This document shows, one piece after another, positions 1 through 11,151 of a stretch of 64,000 nt of DNA. Both the position numbers and the translations under genes were made by a program. This stretch comes from Sphingopyxis sp. Lineage in GTDB: Bacteria > Pseudomonadota > Alphaproteobacteria > Sphingomonadales > Sphingomonadaceae. Under the pieces are notes generated by a model. It made no database searches. It saw nothing but the letters and a program-made list of their open reading frames with translations, and had not been told where the DNA came from. The stretch covers positions 205,186 to 269,185 of the forward strand of contig JAEULK010000043.1 of assembly GCA_016793775.1 (NCBI GenBank), written 5' to 3'. Within the stretch, counting starts at the first letter, position 1; each line of letters starts with the position of its first letter.

Positions 1-2
1 AT

Positions 3-992
3 GAGTTGGCCGACCAAGCCGAACTCGCTGCGCGTCTGTGTAAGGCCGATCTCGTCACCGAAATGGTCGGCGAGTTCCCCGAATTGCAGGGCTTGATGGG
101 CGGCTATTACGCCCGCGCCGAGGGCTTGCCGGACGCGGTCGCCGACGCGATCCGCGACCATTACAAGCCGGTCGGGCAGGGCGATGACGTGCCGACCGCA
201 CCGGTGACGGTGGCTGTGAGCGTGGCGGATAAACTCGACAGCCTCGGGCAGTTCTTTCACGTCGATATGGCTCCCACGGGTTCAAAGGATCCATTCGCAT
301 TGCGAAGGGCTGGTTTGGCAATAATTGCGCAGGTCATTGCAACCGAGGTCCGACTGCCATTTTTCTCGGTGCTCCCGAACTCTATCGGGATGCCGGGCAA
401 CACTGCAGTGAAGATTTCTTCGGACCGTGTGTTTGAGTTTCTGATCGATCGCCTCAAGGTCCAGCAGCGCGAAGCCGGCGTTCGTCACGACCTAATCGAC
501 GCGGTGTTCGCGCTTGGCGGCGAGGATGACCTCGTTCGGTTGCTCGCGCGCGTGAAGGCGTTGCAGGCGTTCATGGCAACCGAAGACGGTACGAACCTGC
601 TCGCGGGCTACAAGCGTGCGGCGAATATCCTGAAGCAGGCGGGCCAAGGCAGTTCCCCGGCGAAGGCCGGGGTCCAGAGCGGAGAAGGGCCGACCTTTGT
701 GGATGATAGCACTCGACCCCGGCCTTCGCCGGGGAACATGACAGAGCATGACGCAGCCTTGCTCGCCGCCCTCGACACCGCTGAACCTGCCGCCGCGGCC
801 GCGGTCGCCGACGAGCGCTTCACGGACGCCATGGCCGCGCTCGCCAGCTTGCGCGCGCCGATTGATGCCTTTTTCGAGGGTGTGATGGTCAACGATCCCG
901 TTGAGGAAGTACGCGCCTATCGGCTCGGCCTGCTCGCGCGCTTCACCGGCGCGGTGCATGGGGTCGCCGATTTCTCGAAGATCGAGGGGTAG
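3..992 (+). CDS. glyS: Glycyl-tRNA synthetase beta subunit (3' part, cut by window edge)
   Basis: This is the C-terminal ~330 residues of the beta subunit of the heterotetrameric (alpha2beta2) glycyl-tRNA synthetase, which charges tRNA-Gly in the cytoplasm. The family signature KADLVTEMVGEFPELQG is visible near the left edge, and the reading frame is open back to base 3, so the start lies outside the window. The anticodon-binding C-terminal region follows. About 30 codons between roughly 651 and 740 (residues SSPAKAG to PSPGN) are not family sequence. They are a perfect inverted-repeat element read in frame, sitting between a conserved NILK segment and the last helical part. ppdK lies downstream on the same strand. 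The identification is firm. That the insert is tolerated is inferred from the intact frame. Confidence 0.95.
   Translation, partial: ELADQAELAARLCKADLVTEMVGEFPELQGLMGGYYARAEGLPDAVADAIRDHYKPVGQGDDVPTAPVTVAVSVADKLDSLGQFFHVDMAPTGSKDPFALRRAGLAIIAQVIATEVRLPFFSVLPNSIGMPGNTAVKISSDRVFEFLIDRLKVQQREAGVRHDLIDAVFALGGEDDLVRLLARVKALQAFMATEDGTNLLAGYKRAANILKQAGQGSSPAKAGVQSGEGPTFVDDSTRPRPSPGNMTEHDAALLAALDTAEPAAAAAVADERFTDAMAALASLRAPIDAFFEGVMVNDPVEEVRAYRLGLLARFTGAVHGVADFSKIEG
652..737. repeat. Palindromic repeat (family A) inserted in frame inside glyS
   Basis: Two 23-base arms (652-674 and 715-737) are exact reverse complements, each with the core CCCCGGCGAAGGCCGGGG or its complement, separated by 40 bases. 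The same core pair occurs between genes at 56194-56275. Here the element is read through as protein. Confidence 0.9.
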
Positions 993-1006
993 AGCTCACC
1001 TCCCAC

Positions 1007-1089
1007 CCCGTTCGTGTCGAGCGAAGTCGAGACACCCGGAAGTCGAGCGTAGACGAAGCGTCTCTTGACTTCGCTCGACACAAGCGGGG
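1007..1089. repeat. Intergenic inverted repeat (family D) between glyS and ppdK
   Basis: GTGTCGAGCGAAGTCGAGAC on the left is matched by an inverted, slightly diverged copy ending TTCGCTCGACAC on the right. A second copy of the family lies at the other end of the window (63915-63989). The rest of the 200-base gap shows nothing else beyond the ppdK ribosome-binding site. Confidence 0.7.
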
Positions 1090-1192
1090 AAGGGGCGGGC
1101 GCTTGAATCGGACGAAGTAAAACTGAATCGACCTGGGACGGTCGCGCCACTATTCCCCGCCAACCTCCTCCCCGGGGCAGCAGGAGCATGAA

Positions 1193-3853
<2,661 letters not shown>

Positions 3854-3855
3854 TC

Positions 3856-3931
3856 GTCGCCCTCGCGAAGGCGGGGGCCGCAATCGGCCTTGCGCAATGC
3901 TGCCAGCGGTCCCCGCCTTCGCGGGGACGAC
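3856..3931. repeat. Intergenic inverted repeat (family B) after ppdK
   Basis: GTCGCCCTCGCGAAGGCGGG on the left is paired with CCCCGCCTTCGCGGGGACGA on the right. Similar elements are at 40745-40833 and 49156-49254. Because the repeat is open in one frame it falsely lengthens the next gene upstream of its real ATG. Confidence 0.85.
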
Positions 3932-3944
3932 GGGGAGGCGCGTC

Positions 3945-4517
3945 ATGAAGAGCTGGCACCGCTATGCGATCACCCTGGTGGGCGGATTGGCGGTGGGGCT
4001 CGGCGCGGCGTGGGCGCTGACCAATGGCGGGCTCGGCGCGGGCGGGATCAAGAACGGCCCGTGGACGACCTCGCTCGGTTACGGGACCAAGGCGACCGAC
4101 CCGCTGACCCGCGCCATGGTCGCGCGCTCCGGGCTGCTCGCACTGCCCGCGAAAGAAACCGTCTATTGGCTTGCCAAGACCGACGCGGCCGGCGCCCCGC
4201 TCGACGGCAATTGTCGCTACAGCCTGACTGGCAAGCCGCTCGACGCGCGCTGGTGGAGCGTCACCGTCTATGACGACAAGGGCTATTTGGTGGATAATCC
4301 GGGCCGCGTCTGGTCGGTTAACGGCGCCAATGTCGCGCTCGACGCGAAAGGTGAGTGGCGCGTCACCATAGCGCCCGACAAGCCCATGGGTGCCTGGCTG
4401 CCGGGGATAAAGGGCCAACCCTTTCAGCTGACGCTGCGCATGTACAACCCCGGCAAGGCCTTCCGCGCCGATCCTGCGAAAGCCGTGCTGCCGCGGCTTG
4501 TGAAGGAGGGCTGCTGA
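3945..4517 (+). CDS. DUF1214 domain-containing protein
   Basis: A 190-residue protein with an N-terminal membrane anchor or signal segment (about residues 5-25, hydrophobic, ending near AAWALTN), followed by a DUF1214-type beta-rich domain. Recognisable pieces are RYSLTGKPLDARWWSVTVYD and the C-terminal LTLRMYNPGK. The start was set at the ATG preceded by GGGAGG, because the longer frame upstream runs only through a family B palindrome. It is followed after one base by the DUF1254 gene, and the two domains commonly occur together. DUF1214/DUF1254 proteins have no settled enzymatic role. An envelope location is inferred from the N-terminus. Confidence 0.8.
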   Translation: MKSWHRYAITLVGGLAVGLGAAWALTNGGLGAGGIKNGPWTTSLGYGTKATDPLTRAMVARSGLLALPAKETVYWLAKTDAAGAPLDGNCRYSLTGKPLDARWWSVTVYDDKGYLVDNPGRVWSVNGANVALDAKGEWRVTIAPDKPMGAWLPGIKGQPFQLTLRMYNPGKAFRADPAKAVLPRLVKEGC

Positions 4518-4518
4518 G

Positions 4519-5046
4519 ATGCGGCACTGGCTCGGCCCGCTCCTGTTCGGCCTGATCGTCGCCGCAGCGACCGCCTGGGCGGCGGTGCTGTATATCCCCT
4601 ATGGGCTGATGAATGTCGCGATGGATCGGCTGGGACAGGGGGGCATCAACAAAATGTCTTACGGCAATCTCGCGAGCCCGCAGCGCCAGCCGGTGGTGCG
4701 GCCCAGCCCCGACCTCGCCTATTCGAGCTGCTCCTATGACCTGTCGGCGGGGCCGGTCGCGATCGACGTGACCCCGGTTCCCGGTCGTTACAGTTCGCTC
4801 AGCATCTTCGATGCCGCAACCGATGTGATCTTCGTGCGCAACGATGTCGAGGCGGAGGGCAAGCCCTATCGAATCATCGTCGCGCGAGCGGGACAGACGG
4901 CGCCCGCGGGCGCCGAGGTCGTGCGCACCGATCACGACCGCGGCATTGCGCTGATACGCCTGCTGCTCAAGCATCCCAAGGAAATCGCGGGGTTCGATGC
5001 GGCGCGGCGGCAGTCGTCCTGCGCCCCGGTCACAAATAAGAAATAG
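4519..5046 (+). CDS. Short DUF1254 domain-containing membrane-anchored protein
   Basis: A 175-residue protein with a strong N-terminal hydrophobic segment (about residues 5-28), then a segment of the DUF1254 type (DLAYSSCSYDLSAGPVAIDV, then PGRYSSLSIFDAATDVIFVRND). It is much shorter than the large two-domain DUF1254-DUF1214 proteins. With the preceding gene it makes the two halves as separate proteins, translated together with a gap of a single base. Its function is unknown. It probably faces the periplasm. Confidence 0.75.
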   Translation: MRHWLGPLLFGLIVAAATAWAAVLYIPYGLMNVAMDRLGQGGINKMSYGNLASPQRQPVVRPSPDLAYSSCSYDLSAGPVAIDVTPVPGRYSSLSIFDAATDVIFVRNDVEAEGKPYRIIVARAGQTAPAGAEVVRTDHDRGIALIRLLLKHPKEIAGFDAARRQSSCAPVTNKK

Positions 5047-5089
5047 GGGTTGCGCCCCCGCGCGCTCCCCCTTAAAGGCGCGTCTCCAC

Positions 5090-5166
5090 GCACCCGTAGC
5101 TCAGCTGGATAGAGCACCAGACTACGAATCTGGGGGTCGGACGTTCGAATCGTTCCGGGTGCGCCA
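5090..5166 (+). tRNA. tRNA-Arg (anticodon ACG)
   Basis: A complete 77-base cloverleaf. The acceptor stem GCACCCG pairs with CGGGTGC, there is a D-loop GCTCAGCTGGATAGAGC, and the anticodon stem CCAGA/TCTGG encloses loop CTACGAA with ACG at 5124-5126. The T-loop is GTTCGAATC, and CCA is encoded. A34 is expected to be edited to inosine, to read CGN arginine codons. Confidence 0.97.
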
Positions 5167-5443
5167 TTTCCCTCAACGCCCCGTTATCAGGCCGGTTTTC
5201 GGCCCCGGACGGATCGCGCGCGCTCGGTGACGGGGTCGCGTCGGGGCTGCCGATGTTGGCCACGAGGCCCGATGCAAGTGGATGAATACCCCGGGCAATA
5301 CGTCCGAAACGTCTCGCGGTTGTGATCGCGGGGCCTGATATACCCCCCAGGCAGACGTCCGTGGTCGCTCCCGTGATCGCGCCCATCATAGCGCGATTCG
5401 CGCTTTGCTGACAGGGGTGTCATTGTGCCGCGCGACATTTTTG
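5167..5443. other. Non-coding stretch after tRNA-Arg
   Basis: No supportable gene. Reading frames here on the minus strand run back into the tRNA antisense and resemble no family known to me. No clear terminator follows the tRNA. Confidence 0.5.
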
Positions 5444-5818
5444 TTAACGTTTATTTGCGGTCACGATCCGCGCCGCGCCATCGATCAGGATCGATGTTTC
5501 GCCGGGCTGGTCGGCGAAGGCCGAAATGCACCCGGTTCCAAGGGCGGCCTCCGCGCGCGCGACCAGTTGCGGCGACGCATCGACACCGAGCATCTCCCCG
5601 TCGGCGCCCGTCCACGCGGCAAGGGCAAAGCTGGTCGTGCCCGCGCCGCGGCCGATGTCGAGGATATGCTCGCCCGTGCGGATGTCGTCGGCGGCGGTCG
5701 CGGCATCGCCGACCGCTTGCAGCATGGGTCGAGCCGTTGCTGATGCAGCACCCAATTGTCGCCGCTGGCGCCGATCCATCGGTGCGAGGGGGGGTGGTGG
5801 GACGGTCGCCATAGGCAT
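5444..5818 (-). pseudogene. Decayed class I SAM-dependent methyltransferase
   Basis: The readable part holds a class I SAM-binding motif, GEHILDIGRGAGTTSFALA, followed by GVDASPQLVARAEAA. The usual GCGAG motif has Arg in place of Cys. Soon after comes a typical methyltransferase C-terminus (GAARIVTANK), so roughly the middle 130-150 residues of the family are missing. Upstream, the family N-terminal pattern NWVLHQQRLD is in a different frame (about 5730-5780), then continues as PMLQAVGDAAT in this frame. That indicates a frameshift as well as an internal deletion. The decayed gene may extend to about 5844. It lies alone between tRNA-Arg and glk. Confidence 0.6.
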
Positions 5819-5959
5819 TGCTCCTTATTGCGAAACAATCGCAACTAAGCGAAATCGAAGCGCTCGGCAAGGCCGCGCATAGCTATGCCCTGTTGCAAGC
5901 CGCGGGGCCATGCGACAATCTTGGTGTCGAACAATGCGCGGCGGCGTCGAGGGAGAGAT

Positions 5960-6931
5960 ATGAGCGAGCCTATCGTCACGGTCGATATCGGCGGCACCCA
6001 TGCGCGGTTCGCGATCGCCGAGGTTGCGGGCGGGCGCGTGCTGTCGCTCGGCGAGGCGGTGACGCTGCACACCAAGGATCATGCGAGCTTCCAGACCGCC
6101 TGGGAGGATTTTGCGGAGCAGCAGGGCGGCAGCCTGCCGCGCGGTGTCGCGATCGCGATCGCCGGGCCGACGCGCGGTGAGATCATCCGCTTCACCAACA
6201 ATCCCTGGATCATCCGCCCGGCGCTGGTCGGCGAGAAGCTCGGCGTCGATCGCTGGGTGCTGGTCAATGATTTCGAGGCGGTGGGGCATGCGGTGGCGCA
6301 GGCCGACGCCAGCTATTTCGAGACCTTGTGCGGTCCCGACATCGCGTTGCCCGAAACCGGCACGATCAGCGTCATCGGCCCCGGCACCGGTTTGGGCGTC
6401 GCGCATATCTGGCGCGATGGGTGCGACTATCGCGTCCAGGCGACCGAGGGCGGGCATATCGACTTCGCGCCGCACGACAGCATCGAGGATGCGATCCTCG
6501 CGCGCCTGCGCAAGCGACATCGCCGCGTGTCGATCGAGCGCATCGTGTCGGGGCCGGGAATCGTCGACATTTATGAAACGCTCGCCGCGATGGAGGGGCG
6601 CGCGGTGACCCCGCTCGACGATCGCACGATCTGGACCAACGGCACCAGCGGGGCCGACAGCCTCGCCGCTGCGGCGATCGACCGTTTCTGCCTCTCGCTC
6701 GGCGGCGTCGCGGGCGATCTGGCGCTGGCGCAGGGGGCGAGCGGCGTGGTCATCGCGGGGGGCCTTGGCCTTCGGATCAAGGACAGCTTGGTCAGATCGG
6801 GCTTTCCTGAGCGTTTCGTCGAAAAGGGGAGGTTCGAGGCGTTCATGGCGGACTTGCCGGTCAAGCTGATCACCCATCCGCAGCCCGGCCTGTTCGGCGC
6901 CGCGGCGGCGTTCGCGCGCCAATATGTCTGA
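5960..6931 (+). CDS. glk: Glucokinase
   Basis: A 323-residue ATP-dependent glucokinase of the bacterial Glk family, phosphorylating glucose to glucose-6-phosphate in the cytoplasm. The N-terminal phosphate-binding motif VDIGGTHARFAI, the glucose-binding LVNDFEAVGHA, GPGTGLGVA and the EGGH motif (ATEGGHIDFAP) are all visible. The chosen ATG follows a GGGAGAG ribosome-binding site. A longer frame starting 75 bases upstream has no support. No Entner-Doudoroff genes (edd, zwf, pgl) are adjacent in this window, so it appears to be a single-gene unit. Confidence 0.93.
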   Translation: MSEPIVTVDIGGTHARFAIAEVAGGRVLSLGEAVTLHTKDHASFQTAWEDFAEQQGGSLPRGVAIAIAGPTRGEIIRFTNNPWIIRPALVGEKLGVDRWVLVNDFEAVGHAVAQADASYFETLCGPDIALPETGTISVIGPGTGLGVAHIWRDGCDYRVQATEGGHIDFAPHDSIEDAILARLRKRHRRVSIERIVSGPGIVDIYETLAAMEGRAVTPLDDRTIWTNGTSGADSLAAAAIDRFCLSLGGVAGDLALAQGASGVVIAGGLGLRIKDSLVRSGFPERFVEKGRFEAFMADLPVKLITHPQPGLFGAAAAFARQYV

Positions 6932-7007
6932 CGCACCGCAACATCCTCTTTCGCGCCGCCGCTTCGCTCGATAGAGCAGGGCAAACCGCAACGGGGATTA
7001 AACACAC

Positions 7008-7946
7008 ATGCCTTCAGGACTTTTCGCGCTGCTCGACGATGTGGCGACCATCGCCAAGGTGGCCGCGGCAAGCATCGACGATGTCGGTGCGGCGGCGTCG
7101 AAGGCGGGGGTGAAGGCGGCCGGCGTCGTGGTCGACGATACCGCCGTGACCCCGCGCTACCTGACCGGCTTTACTCCTGATCGCGAACTGCCGATCATCT
7201 GGCGCATCACCAAGGGGTCGATCTTCAACAAGATCGTGCTGATCCTGCCCGTGCTGCTGCTGCTCTCTGCGCTCGCGCAATGGGCGATCACGCCGTTGCT
7301 CATGGTCGGCGGCGCCTATCTTTGTTTCGAGGGTGCCGAGAAGGTGCTGCACTCGCTGCAGAAGGACAAGACCAGCCTCGAGGAAGACGTCGCCGTCGTC
7401 GCCGACAAGGACCATGAAGGGGCGATGGTGAAGGGCGCGATCCGCACCGACTTCATCCTGTCGGCGGAAATCATGGTGATCGCGCTCAACGAAGTGCTCG
7501 ACGAGCCGCTCGGCATGCGCGCCGCGACGCTCGCCGTCGTCGCGCTGGCGATCACCGTCGCGGTCTATGGCGTCGTGGGTCTGATCGTGAAGATGGACGA
7601 CATCGGGCTCGCGATGAGCAAGGGCAAGGCCGCCGCAGGCCGCGCGATCGGGCGCGGGCTGGTGGCGTTGATGCCCAAATTGCTTGCCGCGCTGGCCTTC
7701 ATCGGCACGGCGGCGATGCTGTGGGTCGGCGGGCAGATCGTGCTGCACGGCCTCGACGAATATGAAATCGGCGGGCTCGGCTATGGCCTCCAAAAATTCG
7801 GGCATGCTGTGACGGGCGGCCTGCCGGGCGCGGGAGTCTGGGAATGGCTGATCAACGCGGGCGGCGCGGGCATCTTCGGGCTGCTGCTCGGGGGGGTGAT
7901 CGTCGGGGCGCTGCACCTGCTGCCGGGCAAGAAGGCGGCGCACTGA
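7008..7946 (+). CDS. DUF808 family inner-membrane protein (YedI-like)
   Basis: A 312-residue multi-pass membrane protein. The N-terminus SGLFALLDDVATIAKVAAAS and the motif VTPRYLTGFTPDRELPIIWR are characteristic of the DUF808/YedI family. Several hydrophobic segments follow (about residues 80-105, 165-195, 215-245 and 280-305). There is an unusual charged insert EEDVAVVADKDHEGAMVKGAI that precedes conserved TDFILSAEIM. The function is not established. The gene is 21 bases upstream of the aminotransferase and could be co-transcribed with it. Confidence 0.85.
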   Translation: MPSGLFALLDDVATIAKVAAASIDDVGAAASKAGVKAAGVVVDDTAVTPRYLTGFTPDRELPIIWRITKGSIFNKIVLILPVLLLLSALAQWAITPLLMVGGAYLCFEGAEKVLHSLQKDKTSLEEDVAVVADKDHEGAMVKGAIRTDFILSAEIMVIALNEVLDEPLGMRAATLAVVALAITVAVYGVVGLIVKMDDIGLAMSKGKAAAGRAIGRGLVALMPKLLAALAFIGTAAMLWVGGQIVLHGLDEYEIGGLGYGLQKFGHAVTGGLPGAGVWEWLINAGGAGIFGLLLGGVIVGALHLLPGKKAAH

Positions 7947-7967
7947 GGCGAGCAAGAGGAGGCCGAC

Positions 7968-9284
7968 ATGCAGGGCGAGAATGATCCGCTGGCGGCCTTT
8001 TGGATGCCCTTCACCGCGAATAAGGCTTACAAATCCAACCCGCGCCAGCTCGTGTCGGCAAGCGGCATGTATTATCGCAGCGCTGACGGGCGCGAGATCC
8101 TCGACGGGACCGCGGGGCTGTGGTGCTGCAACGCGGGGCACTGCCGACCCGCGATCGCCGAGGCGATCGCCGAGGCCGCGCGCACGCTCGATTTTGCGCC
8201 GACCTTCCAGCTCGGCCACCCGCTGGTTTTCGAGCTCGCGAGCCGCGTCGCGGCGTTCATGCCCGACGGACTCGACCGGATATTCTTTACCAACAGCGGC
8301 AGCGAATCGGTTGATAGTGCGCTGAAAATCGCGCTCGCGGTGCAACGCGCGCGCGGGCAGGGGAGCCGGACGCGGCTGATCGGGCGCGAGCGCGGCTATC
8401 ATGGCACCGGCTTCGGCGGGATCAGCGTCGGCGGCATCGGCAACAACCGCCGCGCCTTCGGCCCAGGGCTGCCCGGCGTCGATCATATCCGCCACACGCA
8501 CGGCCTGCCCGGCAACGCCTTCGCGCACGGCTTCCCGCCGCACGGAGCCGAACTCGCCGACGATCTCCAGCGCCTCGTCGATCTCCACGGCGCCGAAACG
8601 ATCGCGGCGGTGATCGTCGAACCGATGGCGGGATCGACCGGGGTACTGATCCCGCCGACCGGCTATCTCCAGCGGCTGCGCGAGATTTGCGACCGCCACG
8701 GCATATTGCTGATCTTCGACGAGGTGATCACCGCCTTCGGCCGCGTCGGAGCCGCCACCGCCGCCGAGGCATGGGGCGTCACCCCCGACATCATTACGCT
8801 CGCCAAGGGCCTCACCAACGCCGCCGTGCCGATGGGCGCGGTGGCGGTGAAGCGCGAATTGCACGACGCGGTGGTCGACAGCGTGCCGTCGGGCATCGAA
8901 CTGTTCCACGGCTATACCTATTCGGGCCACCCGCTCGCCAGCGCCGCGGGACTCGCGACGCTCGACCTCTACGAACGCGAAGGCCTGTTCGACCGCGCCG
9001 CCGATCTCGCCGCCTATTGGGACGACGCCGCGCACAGCCTGAAGGGGCACCGCCATATCGTCGATATCCGCACCATCGGCCTCGTGGCAGGGATCGAACT
9101 CGAACCGCGCCCCGGCCACCCCACGGTGCGGGCGACCGAGCTGTTCCACGCCTGTTTCGACAACGGCCTGCTCGTCCGCGCGACCGGCGACATCATCGCG
9201 CTGTCGCCGCCGCTGATCGTCGAGAAGGCGCAGATCGACGCGATGTTCGGCAAAATCGCCGATCTGGTCGAGGTGATCGCCTGA
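7968..9284 (+). CDS. Class III aminotransferase, beta-alanine:pyruvate (omega-amino acid) type
   Basis: A 438-residue PLP-dependent fold-type I aminotransferase. The N-terminus FWMPFTANKAYK, then ILDGTAGLWCCNAGHCR and FTNSGSESVDSALKIAL, match omega-amino acid:pyruvate transaminases. The PLP lysine is in ITLAKGLTN and the cofactor-contacting Asp in LLIFDEVITAFGR. The likely reaction is transfer of the amino group of beta-alanine or a related omega-amino acid to pyruvate. Exact substrate preference cannot be read from sequence. An AAGAGG lies just before the ATG. It converges with the phoR-like gene, whose stop codon is within a couple of bases. Confidence 0.88.
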   Translation: MQGENDPLAAFWMPFTANKAYKSNPRQLVSASGMYYRSADGREILDGTAGLWCCNAGHCRPAIAEAIAEAARTLDFAPTFQLGHPLVFELASRVAAFMPDGLDRIFFTNSGSESVDSALKIALAVQRARGQGSRTRLIGRERGYHGTGFGGISVGGIGNNRRAFGPGLPGVDHIRHTHGLPGNAFAHGFPPHGAELADDLQRLVDLHGAETIAAVIVEPMAGSTGVLIPPTGYLQRLREICDRHGILLIFDEVITAFGRVGAATAAEAWGVTPDIITLAKGLTNAAVPMGAVAVKRELHDAVVDSVPSGIELFHGYTYSGHPLASAAGLATLDLYEREGLFDRAADLAAYWDDAAHSLKGHRHIVDIRTIGLVAGIELEPRPGHPTVRATELFHACFDNGLLVRATGDIIALSPPLIVEKAQIDAMFGKIADLVEVIA

Positions 9285-9285
9285 C

Positions 9286-10515
9286 CTAGCCGGCCAGCGG
9301 AAAGGTGACCGACACGCGCGTGCCCTTGCCGACCTCGCTCTCGATATCGAGCTGCCCCTGGTGGCGCTCGCTGATATGCTTGACGATCGCGAGGCCGAGG
9401 CCGGTGCCGCCGACCGAGCGGCTGCGCGCCTCATCGACGCGATAGAAACGCTCGGTCAGACGCGGGAGATGGTCGGGCGCGATGCCTTCGCCCTCGTCGC
9501 GCACCGCCAGCCGGGCGCGCCGGCCATCGCGGTGCAGTTCGACGGTCACCGGCGTGTCGGGACGGCCATATTTCATCGCGTTGAAAATGATATTATGCGC
9601 CAGCTGCCCCAGCTGCGCTTCGTCGCCGAGCATCGGCATCGGGCTGTCGTCGAAGGCGACGACGATATCCCTGGCGCGCGGATTTTCGCTGTCCTTGAGC
9701 TGCGCGATGGTCGCGCGCGCGATCGCGGCCAGATCGACCGATGCAGTCGGGCGGCGGAAACGGTCGGCCTCGACGCGCGAGATCGAGAGCAGGTCGATGA
9801 CGAGTTGCTGCATCCGCCGCGCCTCGCGGTCGATGATCGACAGGAAACGGTGGCGCGTCGCGCTGTCGGCTTCGCCGTTCATGTCCTGCAGCGTTTCGAC
9901 ATAGCCGAGGATGGCGGCAAGCGGCGTGCGCAGTTCGTGGCTGGCGTTGGCGACGAAGTCCGACCGCATCCGGTCGGCAGCGTCGATCGCCGACCGGTCG
10001 GAGAGGAAGAGGATCTTCTGGCCTCCCGACAGTGCGGCGATGCGCATCGTCCAGCGCTGGCCGGGGCGCGGGAAGTCGACCAGGTTGAGCGGCTCGAGCG
10101 TCGCGGGCGCATCTATCCCCGCCAGCCATTCGGTCGCGGCGGGGTGGCGGATCGCGGTGCGCACGTCGGCGCCGACGATATGGCGGCCGAGCAGGCGGAC
10201 GGCGGCGTCGTTGGCGAGGGTGACGATATTCCCGTCGCAGCCGAGCAGCGGCTCCTTTTCCTGATCGGCCCAGAGTGCGAAATCGGGATGGCGGAGCAAC
10301 GAGACCGGCGGCACGGGCGCGGGCGGGGCCGCGTCGGCGCGGTGGTCGGCGGGGGCAGCACCCGGCAGCGCCGAATAGACGAGCGCGGCGGCGGCGGTTC
10401 CCGCCGCGGCCAGCAGGACGATGGTCAGTGCATCGCCGTCGGCCAGCGCGGCAAAGATCGTAGCGACGGCGACCAGCGTCAGCGCGACGACAAGGCTGGA
10501 GAGGCGGTCGAACAT
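9286..10515 (-). CDS. phoR: PhoR-like membrane sensor histidine kinase
   Basis: A 409-residue kinase with two N-terminal membrane segments (about residues 5-25 and 28-50). A PAS-like domain comes next (PLLGCDGNIVTLANDAA), then a HisKA box with intact phospho-acceptor (NASHELRTPLAAILGYVETLQD). The HATPase domain has NAMKYG (N box), DEGEGIAPDHLPRLTERFYRVD (split G1/F) and GGTGLGLAIVKHI. The PAS placement and H-box sequence are those of PhoR, the phosphate-starvation sensor. No phoB or pst genes are adjacent, so the name rests on sequence only. The ATG at 10515 is preferred over a GTG 18 bases upstream because GAGGCGAGG precedes it. Confidence 0.75.
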   Translation of the reverse strand: MFDRLSSLVVALTLVAVATIFAALADGDALTIVLLAAAGTAAAALVYSALPGAAPADHRADAAPPAPVPPVSLLRHPDFALWADQEKEPLLGCDGNIVTLANDAAVRLLGRHIVGADVRTAIRHPAATEWLAGIDAPATLEPLNLVDFPRPGQRWTMRIAALSGGQKILFLSDRSAIDAADRMRSDFVANASHELRTPLAAILGYVETLQDMNGEADSATRHRFLSIIDREARRMQQLVIDLLSISRVEADRFRRPTASVDLAAIARATIAQLKDSENPRARDIVVAFDDSPMPMLGDEAQLGQLAHNIIFNAMKYGRPDTPVTVELHRDGRRARLAVRDEGEGIAPDHLPRLTERFYRVDEARSRSVGGTGLGLAIVKHISERHQGQLDIESEVGKGTRVSVTFPLAG

Positions 10516-10663
10516 CGGGGCCTCGCCTCGCACGAAGCGCGCGGGCGGGCAAGGGCGTTCGCGGCAATTAACGCTTTGCCGGCGAATGTCCCGAAACGGG
10601 AAGCGCCGGGCACGGCGCGGTCTTTTGCTTTTCCCAGCGCCTCCCTTGGTTTATGCGCCGATC

Positions 10664-11089
10664 ATGGACGAACAGGATCAGCCGAGCGGCGCGGGGGCGC
10701 CCCCATCCGACGAAGCGATCGAGGCGGTGCCTTCGCGCCGGCGGATGCTCGCGCTCGGCGCGGTCGGCGTGTCGGCGGCGCTGACCATCCGCCCCGCCTT
10801 TGCCCAGACCGCCGTGTCGGTGATGAACTGCCAGATTCCCGTGCCGGACATATCGGGCGCGGGCAAATATATCGACGCGCGGGGCAATCTGGTCGCCGCG
10901 GGCACCAAGGACGCCTTTCCGGGCGCGCCGCGGCCGTTCACCGGCGAGGAAGTGAAGCGCGCTTTCCGTGGTCAGACGCTGCCCGGTACGACCTATAATC
11001 AGTCCCAAGCCTACCTCCAATATATCCGGCGCTTGCAGGCGGGGCAGAGCGGCTTTACCTGTTTCGCATCGATCACGATGCAGCGCTGA
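10664..11089 (+). CDS. Tat-exported hypothetical protein
   Basis: A 141-residue protein I do not recognise. After a hydrophilic leader it has SRRRMLALGAVGVSAALTI followed by AFAQT. This resembles a twin-arginine signal with an AFA-Q cleavage site, so it is probably folded before export to the periplasm. The mature part is about 90 residues with two cysteines and no domain I can name. The open frame extends upstream into sequence antisense to phoR. The ATG chosen is the one from which the signal peptide is sensibly spaced, although no strong ribosome-binding site precedes it. It lies 62 bases upstream of the hydrolase gene. Confidence 0.6.
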   Translation: MDEQDQPSGAGAPPSDEAIEAVPSRRRMLALGAVGVSAALTIRPAFAQTAVSVMNCQIPVPDISGAGKYIDARGNLVAAGTKDAFPGAPRPFTGEEVKRAFRGQTLPGTTYNQSQAYLQYIRRLQAGQSGFTCFASITMQR

Positions 11090-11151
11090 TCATCGCCCCT
11101 TCGTCGGCGGTGGCGGCCTTTTCCCCGCATCGCCAGACAAAGGACAATCCC

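Noticed and set aside
5072-5389. Minus-strand frame with PERFERPTPRFVVW
   Set aside because: It is antisense to tRNA-Arg. That peptide string is a well-known artefact of translating tRNA genes backwards.
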